Positions 7,620 to 15,087 of a stretch of 39,292 nucleotides of DNA are shown in pieces; position 1 is the first letter of the stretch; every line of letters begins with the position of its first letter. The position numbers and the translations under genes were made by a program. This DNA comes from Lysobacterales bacterium (lineage in GTDB: Bacteria > Pseudomonadota > Gammaproteobacteria > Xanthomonadales > SZUA-5). The notes under the pieces are model-generated. The model saw only the letters and a program-made list of their open reading frames with translations, was not told where the DNA came from and made no database searches. The stretch covers positions 11,865-51,156 of the forward strand of contig JALHMH010000033.1 in NCBI GenBank assembly GCA_022844165.1, read 5' to 3'.

Positions 7620-9341
7620 CGGCATTCGCAGAATTTCCGCCACCGCATCGGCATTGCTTGCGGCCAGGATGTCGCGCTTGAGCATCATCAGCGGTTTTCT
7701 GTGCAGCCGGGACAATGCTTCCTTCAGTTCCAGAATACCGCGAGGATGAAGGCTGAAGTCCCGTAACCCGAGCGCCAGCAACAAGGCAGTAAAGCGTGTA
7801 TCGCCTGCCATCTCGCCGCACAAGGCGACCGGTTTTCGATACGCTTGCGCGGTATCGATTACCGCGCTGATCAAGCGCAGAACTGCCGGATGCAGCGGGT
7901 CGTACCAGCGCGCGACGGCCTGATTGGCTCGATCCGTGGCGAGCGTGTACTGGATAAGATCATTGGTGCCGATCGACACGAAATCCAGGATGTCCAAGAG
8001 CTGCGGTGCGGCCAGCGCTGCGGCAGGGACTTCGATCATGCCCCCGATCGCGATATCAGCTTTACAGCGCACCCCGGCAGCGTCCAATTCCTCGGCAATT
8101 TCGCGCACCAGTTTGCGCGTCTGAAGCACGTCTTCGCAGCCATTAATCATCGGCAACAACAGATTCGTCGGGCCGAAAACAGCGGCCCGGAGAATCGCTC
8201 GCAACTGCGTCCGAAAAATGTCCGGGAATTTCAGGCTCAGACGAATGCCGCGCAGGCCCAGCGCAGGATTGGGTTCGTGCGGATCCTGACCAAGATTGAG
8301 CTGTTTGTCGGCACCGATGTCGAGTGTACGAAAGGTAACGGGTTTGCCATCCATCAGCCGGATCGTCGCAACACAAGCTTCGTATTGCTCGTCTTCGTCT
8401 GGCGCCGTTTGGCGATTGAGATACAAGAACTCAGTGCGGAACAAACCCACACCCGCCGCGCCATTGCGCAACGCCATTTGGATGTCTTTGCTCTGTTCGG
8501 CATTGGCCCATAGCGCAATGGGCGATTCGTCCGCCGTACGCGGCGCGATTCCTGCGAGCCGCAGTAGCGAAGTTTGCCGTCTGCGCTGTTCCGCCTGCCG
8601 CTCGCGGTAACGCGACAATCGTTCGCCATCGGGATCAATCAGCGCGAAACCCCGCTCACCGTCAACGATCAGCAACTGCCCTTCTTGCACCATCTGCCGC
8701 GCACCGCGCACACCGACAATGCACGGCACACCCATCGATCGCGCGAGAATCGAACTGTGGGACTGAGGGCCGCCCGTCTCGATCATGAATGCAGCCAGGC
8801 CACGTTCGGCCAGGCCAGAAAGTTCCGCCGGTTCAATGTCGTCGGCGACAATTACGGTATCGGCAAGCGAGTCTTCTTCCGTGACGAGTGTTCTGGAATC
8901 GCGGTTTGCCAACGCGCCAGCGATGCGTCTCGCGACCTGATCGACGTCATCGCGGCGCGATCTGAAATAGTCGTCTTGCATTTGCTCGAAAGCGACCAGC
9001 AATTGATCCCGAGCCTGCTTAAGCGCCCACTCCGCGTTACAGGCGCGACCGCGAATGAACTCGACGGGCGCTTCGACCAAGGCGTCGTCTTCAAGCATCA
9101 ATAAATGCGTCTCAATGAACTCGCGAACTTCGCTCGAGACCTGCTGTTCGAGCCGATCGGCCACGACGCGCAAACCGGCCCGGGCTTGCGCAACCGCACT
9201 GCGAAATCGCTCGATTTCCGCACCGATCTGATCGGGCTCGAGGGTATATTCCGGCGTCTCCACGCCGCCTGACTCCAGCACCCGCGCGCGGCCGATGCCG
9301 ATGCCCTTTGACGCTGCCTGTCCGCTCAGCAGCAGCGCCAT
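7617..9341 (-). CDS. ptsI: Phosphoenolpyruvate-protein phosphotransferase, PTS enzyme I
   Basis: This 574-residue enzyme I transfers phosphate from PEP to HPr in the cytoplasm. The phospho-accepting histidine is H195 in GGPQSHSSILAR. The C-terminal PEP-binding barrel shows IGGMIEVPAA, SIGTNDLIQY and the active-site LCGEMAGD. The length is that of a plain EI. No N-terminal GAF domain is present, so this is not PtsP/EI-Ntr. It is the last gene of the rpoN-PTS block, 30 bases after ptsH. The only EIIA proteins encoded nearby are the mannose-type EIIA and PtsN, so its role here is probably regulatory, with no sugar permease in view. Confidence 0.96.
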   Translation of the reverse strand: MALLLSGQAASKGIGIGRARVLESGGVETPEYTLEPDQIGAEIERFRSAVAQARAGLRVVADRLEQQVSSEVREFIETHLLMLEDDALVEAPVEFIRGRACNAEWALKQARDQLLVAFEQMQDDYFRSRRDDVDQVARRIAGALANRDSRTLVTEEDSLADTVIVADDIEPAELSGLAERGLAAFMIETGGPQSHSSILARSMGVPCIVGVRGARQMVQEGQLLIVDGERGFALIDPDGERLSRYRERQAEQRRRQTSLLRLAGIAPRTADESPIALWANAEQSKDIQMALRNGAAGVGLFRTEFLYLNRQTAPDEDEQYEACVATIRLMDGKPVTFRTLDIGADKQLNLGQDPHEPNPALGLRGIRLSLKFPDIFRTQLRAILRAAVFGPTNLLLPMINGCEDVLQTRKLVREIAEELDAAGVRCKADIAIGGMIEVPAAALAAPQLLDILDFVSIGTNDLIQYTLATDRANQAVARWYDPLHPAVLRLISAVIDTAQAYRKPVALCGEMAGDTRFTALLLALGLRDFSLHPRGILELKEALSRLHRKPLMMLKRDILAASNADAVAEILRMP

Positions 9342-9371
9342 ATCAGGCCAGCTCTTTTGCGCGCGGCGCCA

Positions 9372-9641
9372 TCAGTCCGCCTCATCGAATCGGCGCTCGA
9401 ACAGTTCCACGACAGCGTCGAGTGCCGCTTGTTCGTCGTCGCCCTGAGTGCGCACAGTGAGTGTCGTGCCCTTGCCTGCCGCGAGCATCATGACTCCCAG
9501 AATACTCTGGGCGTTTACCTCCCTGCCCTTGCACAACAAACTAACGCGTGCCGCGAACCGGCCACTGGTTTGCACCAGTTTGGCAGCGGCGCGTGCGTGC
9601 AAACCCAGGCGGTTGCTAACGATGATTTCGCGCTCAACCAT
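9372..9641 (-). CDS. ptsH: Phosphocarrier protein HPr
   Basis: The 89-residue HPr has the catalytic H15 in RLGLHARAAAKLV and the regulatory S46 in AQSILGVMML, both at their canonical positions when translation starts at ATG 9641. That start has GGAG 9 bases upstream and overlaps the EIIA stop by 8 bases. The longer ORF up to 9722 would displace both residues and is rejected. H15 is phosphorylated by EI. S46 is the target of HprK, encoded three genes upstream, so both halves of HPr regulation are encoded in one operon. Confidence 0.96.
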   Translation of the reverse strand: MVEREIIVSNRLGLHARAAAKLVQTSGRFAARVSLLCKGREVNAQSILGVMMLAAGKGTTLTVRTQGDDEQAALDAVVELFERRFDEAD

Positions 9642-10023
9642 CGCCAATGACTCCATTCCGTCCGCCATCGCGCGCGACGGCAACGAGGCCATCGAGGTCC
9701 TTCTCCGCATAATTGAATACACGCAGGAGCATCGGCAGATTCAAACCTGCCACACGCGCAACCGTCCGTCCCGGTTCCTGGCTCGCAGACATGTTGTAAG
9801 GTGATGCGCCGTACAGATCCACAAGAGCGAGCACACCCTGCCCTTGATCCAGGTCGCGGAGTTCCTGGTTTAAACGACGTGAGTAAGCGTCTCGATCGTC
9901 GACATCCCACGGCACCTCGAAGACCGACACCTTCAGCGGCATGATCCGCAACACACGCTGCGCAGCGTCGAGCATGCTGCTGCCGATACCTGGGTGCGTC
10001 ACGAGAAGCACACCTACGCTCAT
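9634..10023 (-). CDS. PTS EIIA, mannose family (stand-alone)
   Basis: This 129-residue cytoplasmic EIIA of the Man family has its phosphorylatable histidine at H10 (VTHPGIG). The fold continues with LVDLYGASPYN and GLNLPMLLRVFNY, which are typical of ManX/AgaF-type EIIA. GGGAG lies 5 bases before ATG 10023, and the ATG overlaps the rapZ stop as ATGA. No EIIB, EIIC or EIID gene is present in the window. It is therefore likely a regulatory phospho-acceptor rather than part of a sugar transporter. Its position between rapZ and ptsH is the arrangement I know from xanthomonads and some betaproteobacteria. Confidence 0.93.
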   Translation of the reverse strand: MSVGVLLVTHPGIGSSMLDAAQRVLRIMPLKVSVFEVPWDVDDRDAYSRRLNQELRDLDQGQGVLALVDLYGASPYNMSASQEPGRTVARVAGLNLPMLLRVFNYAEKDLDGLVAVARDGGRNGVIGDG

Positions 10024-10895
10024 GCCAGCTCCCGATGAAAACACAGCACTTCGCCGCCCAGTGCGCGAAAACGCTGCTGCAGAATTTCGGCGATGTAAAC
10101 AGAGCGATGGCGGCCGCCCGTACAACCAACGGCGACGGTCAAATAGCTGCGCTCGGAAGGATCGAAACGCGGCAACCAACGTTTCAGGAAGCGCTCGACA
10201 TCGTCGGCAAACTCACCCACCTCTGGGCGAGACTCAAAATACTCGCGCACAGCAGCATCGCGCCCGGAAAGAGGTCGGAGCCGCGATTCCCAATGAGGAT
10301 TCGGCAATGCACGTGCATCGAATACAAAATCGGCCTCGCTCGGCACGCCTCGCTTGAAGGCGAAGGATTCGAATAGCAGCGACACACCGCTTGCCGAAAT
10401 TCCAAGCACTTCCAGGATGCGTCGGCGCAATTGATACACGTTGATATCGCTGGTGTCGATTTCGGCGTCGGCGATTTGTTTGAGCGGCTTGAGCAATGCC
10501 CTTTCGCGCGCAATCGCATCACTTAGCGACAGGCCTTCGCAGCCCAGCGGATGACGCCGCCGACTCTCGCTATACCGTTTCAACAAAGCCATGTCGTCGG
10601 CGTCGAGAAACAGCAAGAATGGCGGAAAGCCCATTTCTGCCAACGTAGAGAACGCTTGCGGTAATTCCGCGCTGGCGGCACCCGCAGTCCGCGCGTCGAT
10701 ACCTACGGCAACGCGCGAATAGCTGCCTTCACTCTTCGCCAGCGTGTGCTCGGCAAGTGTCCGCAACAAACCCGCCGGAAGGTTGTCGATGCAATAAAAA
10801 CCCAGATCTTCCAGCGTGTGCAGGGCCACTGTTTTTCCGGAACCCGACAGTCCCGATACCACAACAAAGCGTACCTTAGGGGCTGCCGCATTCAT
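10020..10895 (-). CDS. rapZ: RNase adapter protein RapZ / nucleotide-binding protein
   Basis: The 291-residue product has an N-terminal P-loop, GLSGSGKT at 15-22. Its C-terminal domain carries the conserved VAVGCTGGRHRSVYIAE segment. In E. coli, RapZ binds the sRNA GlmZ and guides RNase E to it, controlling GlmS. Whether this lineage has GlmZ cannot be judged here. The gene overlaps hprK upstream and the EIIA gene downstream, each by an ATGA junction, so the three are translated from one message. Confidence 0.95.
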   Translation of the reverse strand: MNAAAPKVRFVVVSGLSGSGKTVALHTLEDLGFYCIDNLPAGLLRTLAEHTLAKSEGSYSRVAVGIDARTAGAASAELPQAFSTLAEMGFPPFLLFLDADDMALLKRYSESRRRHPLGCEGLSLSDAIARERALLKPLKQIADAEIDTSDINVYQLRRRILEVLGISASGVSLLFESFAFKRGVPSEADFVFDARALPNPHWESRLRPLSGRDAAVREYFESRPEVGEFADDVERFLKRWLPRFDPSERSYLTVAVGCTGGRHRSVYIAEILQQRFRALGGEVLCFHRELA

Positions 10896-11845
10896 GGCCG
10901 TGCGCGCCTCATTTGGTGTGCCTGCCGATCGATAAACGTCTGCGCAGCGTCAAATCCTTTGCTCTTGAGAACGTGGTTTCGTACGGCTGCCTCGACAAGC
11001 ACAGCCAGGTTGCGGCCTGGCGCAACCGGGATCACCAACCGCGGAATCTCAACATCAAACACCTTGAGCGTGCTGACGTCGCCGTAGAGTCGCTTCATCC
11101 CATCGTTGTCCCCGTCGGCCACCATAGGCCCCAAGTGCACGATCAAACGCAAGTACTTGTTTCGCTTGACTGCCGTATCGCCGAACATCTCGCGCACATT
11201 GAGCACACCGAGGCCACGAACTTCCAGGCAATCTTGCAACAATTCGGGGCATGTGCCGTCGATGACATCCGGTGCAATCAGCGTGAACTCAGGCGCATCG
11301 TCGGCAATCAGGCGATGACCACGGGTCATCAACTCCAAGGCCAGTTCGCTTTTGCCGGCGCCTGCGTCGCCGGTGATCAGCACGCCGATCGAATACACCT
11401 CAAGAAATACGCCATGGAGGGAGCCACGCGGCGCAAGCGCCCGCGCCAGGTGATATTGCAAGTACGTCAGAACATCATGTCCTCGCTTTGGCGTGCGCCA
11501 AACCGGGACATGCGCAGCGCGCGCCGCTGCAAGAAGATCGTCGGGCGGTTCGATCGGTTTGGTGAGAACGATGGCCGACGGCGACAATTTCATCATGCGC
11601 TTGAGTGTGCTGCGGCGCTGAGCGACTGACTGGCCATCCAAATAGGCAATTTCCTCGCTGCCAAGCAGTTGGATCTTGTTCGGGTGAATAAGATTCAGAT
11701 AGCCAACCAGAGCCGGGCGACGCGATCGACCTTCGCCGATCTCGATGGTTCGATCGCCGCCTTCATGCGCAACCAACCAGGTCAGATCAAGACGCGTACG
11801 CACGTCATCGAATAACTGATGGCTGCTGATCGAGCGCGGGCTCAT
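10892..11845 (-). CDS. hprK: HPr kinase/phosphorylase
   Basis: This 317-residue bifunctional enzyme phosphorylates HPr Ser46 and removes the phosphate again. The Walker A GDAGAGKS is at 159-166, preceded by the conserved H144. The family signature appears as LEVRGLGVLNVREMFG. Its substrate is encoded three genes downstream with Ser46 intact. In gram-negative bacteria without CcpA this circuit is thought to control PTS phosphorylation state rather than catabolite repression directly. It overlaps ptsN upstream and rapZ downstream by ATGA junctions. Confidence 0.96.
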   Translation of the reverse strand: MSPRSISSHQLFDDVRTRLDLTWLVAHEGGDRTIEIGEGRSRRPALVGYLNLIHPNKIQLLGSEEIAYLDGQSVAQRRSTLKRMMKLSPSAIVLTKPIEPPDDLLAAARAAHVPVWRTPKRGHDVLTYLQYHLARALAPRGSLHGVFLEVYSIGVLITGDAGAGKSELALELMTRGHRLIADDAPEFTLIAPDVIDGTCPELLQDCLEVRGLGVLNVREMFGDTAVKRNKYLRLIVHLGPMVADGDNDGMKRLYGDVSTLKVFDVEIPRLVIPVAPGRNLAVLVEAAVRNHVLKSKGFDAAQTFIDRQAHQMRRARP

Positions 11846-12315
11846 CCGTCAGTTGCCCTCAGCGTATGCGCGCTCAGGACCTCAAACAGCTCGGCATTGC
11901 CTTTGGCGCCTCGAAGCTGCGCACAAACGTCGCCGCGGCTGAACAGTTCGGCAACCTGAGCCAGCAGCTCCAGATGCTGGTTCGTGAAATGATCCGGCAC
12001 AATCAGTGCCAGGACCAGGTCGACCGGATCGCCGTCGGCCGCATCGAAATCGAGCGGCTTGGCCAGGCGAAAGAATGCAGCGGTGGGCGCAATGTCCGCG
12101 GCGACCCGACCATGAGGAATCGCCACGCCACCGCCGAGCCCTGTTGAACCCAGATGTTCGCGCGCGACCAGCGACTCGAATACGAGGCGCTCAAAGTCGC
12201 CTCCTTCGGAGTCGCTGCACAGCGTGCCGGCGGCAAATTCCAGCAAGCGCTTCTTGCTGGCCAGTTTGGCGTCGGCGATCACGCGCCGACGTGTCAGAAG
12301 GTCGATCAGGTGCAT
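11842..12315 (-). CDS. ptsN: PTS EIIA-Ntr (PtsN)
   Basis: The 157-residue product has the fructose/mannitol-type EIIA fold, with the phospho-histidine at H68 in GGGVAIPHGR. PtsN proteins regulate potassium and nitrogen/carbon balance by protein-protein contacts and carry no sugar. The gene starts 12 bases after hpf and ends overlapping hprK. No clear Shine-Dalgarno sequence lies before ATG 12315, which suggests translational coupling to hpf. Confidence 0.94.
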   Translation of the reverse strand: MHLIDLLTRRRVIADAKLASKKRLLEFAAGTLCSDSEGGDFERLVFESLVAREHLGSTGLGGGVAIPHGRVAADIAPTAAFFRLAKPLDFDAADGDPVDLVLALIVPDHFTNQHLELLAQVAELFSRGDVCAQLRGAKGNAELFEVLSAHTLRATDG

Positions 12316-12327
12316 TCGCCAGGTACT

Positions 12328-12633
12328 TCAGCCATTCGCCGCCGCGCGGTGCTCATGGCTCCGCTCTTTATGGCGAACCAATTGCCGTTGGAGCTTGTCG
12401 ATCAAGCCATCGATCGCAGCGTAGGCATCCTGCCCTTCCGCTTTGGCAAACACCTTTTTGCCGCTCAGATGCACGTTGGCTTCCGCATATTGGGCCAATT
12501 TCTCTGCCCCCATGATGACGTGTGCATCAATGACCTTCTCGAAAGGTTCCAGCAGGTGTTGCATCTTGTTCGTAGCATATGCACGCAGCGCTTCGGTGAT
12601 CTCCAGCTGGTGACCCGAGATAGTGAGATTCAT
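12328..12633 (-). CDS. hpf: Ribosome hibernation promoting factor (short HPF/RaiA family)
   Basis: The 101-residue protein begins MNLTISGHQLEITEAL, the usual start of short HPF. It contains the HVIMGAEKLAQYAEANV and KKVFAKAEGQDAYAAID segments. It binds the 30S subunit in stationary phase and stabilises inactive ribosomes. Two adjacent ATG codons exist (12636 and 12633). AGGAG at 12645-12641 is 4 bases from the first and 7 from the second, so I use the second. It sits 64 bases after rpoN, the usual order in Proteobacteria. Confidence 0.94.
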   Translation of the reverse strand: MNLTISGHQLEITEALRAYATNKMQHLLEPFEKVIDAHVIMGAEKLAQYAEANVHLSGKKVFAKAEGQDAYAAIDGLIDKLQRQLVRHKERSHEHRAAANG

Positions 12634-12640
12634 CATTCAA

Positions 12641-12645
12641 CTCCT
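12641..12645 (-). promoter_or_regulatory. Ribosome-binding site of hpf
   Basis: AGGAG on the minus strand. Its 7-base spacing favours the second of two consecutive ATG codons as the hpf start. Confidence 0.7.
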
Positions 12646-12697
12646 TGTAACTGCTCACACATAACCTCGCTCCTCGCGAGGGCCGCCGCGCTCGAAC

Positions 12698-14125
12698 TCA
12701 GCCCCGAACGCGTTCGTTGGAAGACGGTATTCGCAGCGCCTCACGATACTTCGCGACGGTGCGTCTGGCTACCAGAATGCCTCGTCTCTTGAGCTCATCA
12801 GCAATAGCGCTGTCCGACAGGGGCTTTTGCGGGGCCTCTTCGTCGATCAGTTTCTTGATCATCGCCTGGATCGCAGTACTTGAAGCTTCGCCGCCATCTC
12901 TGGTTGCCACATGGCTCGAGAAAAAATACTTGAACTCAAGGGTACCTCTGGGCGAGTGCAAGTACTTGCGCGTGGTGACCCGGCTGACAGTGGACTCGTG
13001 CATGCCGATTTCATCAGCCACTTCGCGTAGCACCATGGGCTTCATGGCTTCTGCGCCAAGCTCGAAGAATGCTGACTGCCGTTCGACAATGACGCGCGCA
13101 ACTTTGAGTACCGTTTGTTCGCGCTGTTCCAGGCTTTTCAGCAGCCAACGCGCTTCCTGTAACTGGCCCTTCAGCGCCGTACCTTCGTCGCGGCCACATT
13201 TGCGCAACAGGTTGGCGTACAAATCGTTGACTCTGATTTTTGGCGCCGCCGCTGGATTCAGGCTCACGTCCCAGCGACCTGTACGTTTAAATACGAATAC
13301 GTCCGGAATGACGTGTTCGGCCTTCGATGGTGAAAAATGCGCTCCAGGCCTGGGGCAGCAACGACGCAACAAGGCAACCGCCGCCTCGATCGAACACTCT
13401 GAGGTTCCCAGTTCGCGCGCAAGCCGGCTACGATCGGGTCGCGACAGCGCTTCAAGGTGCCTGTCGGCGATACGGACTGCAAGGGAAAACGCAACTTCCT
13501 CTGACCACTGCGACAATTGCACCGTCAAACAATCGCGAAGGTCACGGCTTGCTACGCCGATCGGGTCCAGTTGCTGCACATAGTGGCGTGCGGCCTCCAC
13601 TTCGTCCGGTTCAATCTGCATAGGCCGAACAGCGTCGATGATGATCTCGTCCGGTTCGCGTAGATAGCCGTCTTCATCCAGGGCTTCGATGATCGCAATC
13701 GCGATGGTCCGATCGCGCGCGCTGAGAGGCGAGAGGTGGACTTGCCAAAGCAAATGATCAATCAACAAGGGTATGTCGGCTTCCCGATCATGTGCCTCGC
13801 GGTCATCCTCGGCATCGTCATTCTTGTGCCCACTGCCGAAGTCAGGAATATCGAGAAGATCTTCGACGCTATCGGGTTCCCTTTCGTCGCGCTCCTGAGC
13901 TTCAGCCTGTGCGCCTTCGCTGGTTTCGACGCTACCGGTAGCGTCGCTCTCCGCGGCAGGAACGTCAGGCGAATCCTCCCACTCAAGCATTGGGTTGTCT
14001 TCAACCGCCTGCATCAGTTCGGACTGGAGTTCAATCGTTGACAGCGTGAGCAGACGGATAGCCTGCTTAAGCTGCGGAGTCAGCGTCAGCGACTGACCAA
14101 CACGCAATTGCAAAGCCGGCTTCAT
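12698..14125 (-). CDS. rpoN: RNA polymerase sigma-54 factor
   Basis: This 475-residue sigma factor has the N-terminal activator-interacting region (LTLTPQLKQAIRLLTLST, then an acidic stretch), the core-binding region, the helix-turn-helix region (LREVADEIGMHESTVSRVTT), and the RpoN box ARRTVAKYRE at 453-462. It directs transcription from -24/-12 promoters with enhancer-binding proteins. It is the first gene of the PTS block. In many Proteobacteria lptB lies directly upstream; here the neighbour is a divergently transcribed gene, so rpoN must have its own promoter in 14126-14248. Confidence 0.97.
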   Translation of the reverse strand: MKPALQLRVGQSLTLTPQLKQAIRLLTLSTIELQSELMQAVEDNPMLEWEDSPDVPAAESDATGSVETSEGAQAEAQERDEREPDSVEDLLDIPDFGSGHKNDDAEDDREAHDREADIPLLIDHLLWQVHLSPLSARDRTIAIAIIEALDEDGYLREPDEIIIDAVRPMQIEPDEVEAARHYVQQLDPIGVASRDLRDCLTVQLSQWSEEVAFSLAVRIADRHLEALSRPDRSRLARELGTSECSIEAAVALLRRCCPRPGAHFSPSKAEHVIPDVFVFKRTGRWDVSLNPAAAPKIRVNDLYANLLRKCGRDEGTALKGQLQEARWLLKSLEQREQTVLKVARVIVERQSAFFELGAEAMKPMVLREVADEIGMHESTVSRVTTRKYLHSPRGTLEFKYFFSSHVATRDGGEASSTAIQAMIKKLIDEEAPQKPLSDSAIADELKRRGILVARRTVAKYREALRIPSSNERVRG

Positions 14126-14248
14126 GCGAGGATATGGCGGTACGACATCGGGTTAGCATGGCGCTTTGGCATATGGCTTGCCAAGCGATTTCGCAGTGCA
14201 AATTCTGATGAACCCGCTTGACAATTCACACCGATCATCGAGAGCTGT
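14126..14248. promoter_or_regulatory. Divergent rpoN / hypothetical control region with sigma-54-like palindrome
   Basis: On the plus strand TGGCA (14167-14171) and TTGC (14178-14181) are separated by 6 bases. This matches the GG-N10-GC core of a -24/-12 promoter and points toward the gene at 14249. The element lies in an inverted repeat TTGGCA-N7-TGCCAA (14166-14184). The minus strand therefore also reads TGGCA-N6-ATGC, with the same GG-N10-GC spacing, toward rpoN. A consensus-like TTGACA is at 14218-14223 but lacks a matching -10. No binding site for an activator was identified. Confidence 0.4.
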
Positions 14249-14992
14249 ATGCAACGCATACTGGAAATTTTCGCCAATCTGGCACTTCGAAGGCTCCGTG
14301 CGCCGGTGCGCATGAGCATTCGTGCCGTTGCCGCCCTTCAGCCAGACGAAATCGCCGAACTGCATACCCTCGCCAACAGTCTCATGGCTGAGGACCTCGC
14401 ACAGTTCACGCGCCACGTTGCCGCCAACGATGTCGTCCATGTTTTTCGTGACCGGGATGGCGCTGTGCTGGGCTTTCAGTTCTGGCGCCGCGGCGTGACC
14501 GATGGAATCCAGTTTGTGATGGGAGGCAAACTTCGAATGCACCCGAGCATTCGTCGCCGAGCATTGCATTTGTTTTCGGGGCTCCTTTATTACTTCGAGC
14601 GTCGCCTGGCGATGCCGTTCACGCCGATGGTGAGGCTGTCTATCGCCGCTATCTTCGGTTTCGTATCAATTACTGAAGCGCTGGCACACTACGAGTTCTA
14701 TCCGGCCAGCGAGCGCCACAAGGACTATGCAAAGATCAATGCCGCGTTCGAACGGATGGCCGGATATAGCAATTTTACGATTCGCCCGGATCATACGTTT
14801 TTCGTCAACATCTACCCAACGCCGGAGACTCTCTCGGCCTATCCTGACGAGTACTTCGAGCGCCCTGCCGCCCGCGCCTACCAGTCGGCCAATCCGGAAT
14901 TTCGTCGCTCGGGGTGTTACGTTGGTTTCTGGTTCCGCTTCGACGCAAGCAATCTGGGCAGCCTGTGGCGCGCGATTCGTCGTCGAAACTGA
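14249..14992 (+). CDS. Uncharacterised 247-residue protein
   Basis: I do not recognise this family with confidence. The protein is basic and mixed alpha/beta. An early segment (HVFRDRDGAVLGFQFWRRG) resembles the beta-strand pair of GNAT-type acyltransferases, but the acetyl-CoA loop is not obvious. A hydrophobic stretch near 128-142 (LSIAAIFGFVSITEA) could be buried or membrane-associated. The C-terminal half is rich in Tyr, Phe and Arg. ATG 14249 has only a weak GAG upstream. It is 95 bases ahead of a GMC oxidoreductase on the same strand and may be co-transcribed with it. Confidence 0.65.
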   Translation: MQRILEIFANLALRRLRAPVRMSIRAVAALQPDEIAELHTLANSLMAEDLAQFTRHVAANDVVHVFRDRDGAVLGFQFWRRGVTDGIQFVMGGKLRMHPSIRRRALHLFSGLLYYFERRLAMPFTPMVRLSIAAIFGFVSITEALAHYEFYPASERHKDYAKINAAFERMAGYSNFTIRPDHTFFVNIYPTPETLSAYPDEYFERPAARAYQSANPEFRRSGCYVGFWFRFDASNLGSLWRAIRRRN

Positions 14993-15087
14993 GCAACTGC
15001 GATGCGCTGGCCTGATCGATAAAGCAAATGCTCTAGCCGGTCACCGAACAATCGCGCGCAATTTTGTTGACTAGGGTTCGGCGCACC

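Noticed and set aside
9642..9722. Longer start for HPr
   Set aside because: It would displace H15 and S46 from their canonical positions and overlaps the EIIA coding sequence.
10024..10179. Longer start for the mannose-type EIIA
   Set aside because: The extension is in the rapZ coding region and Arg-rich; ATG 10023 has a GGGAG site and starts at the first beta strand of the fold.
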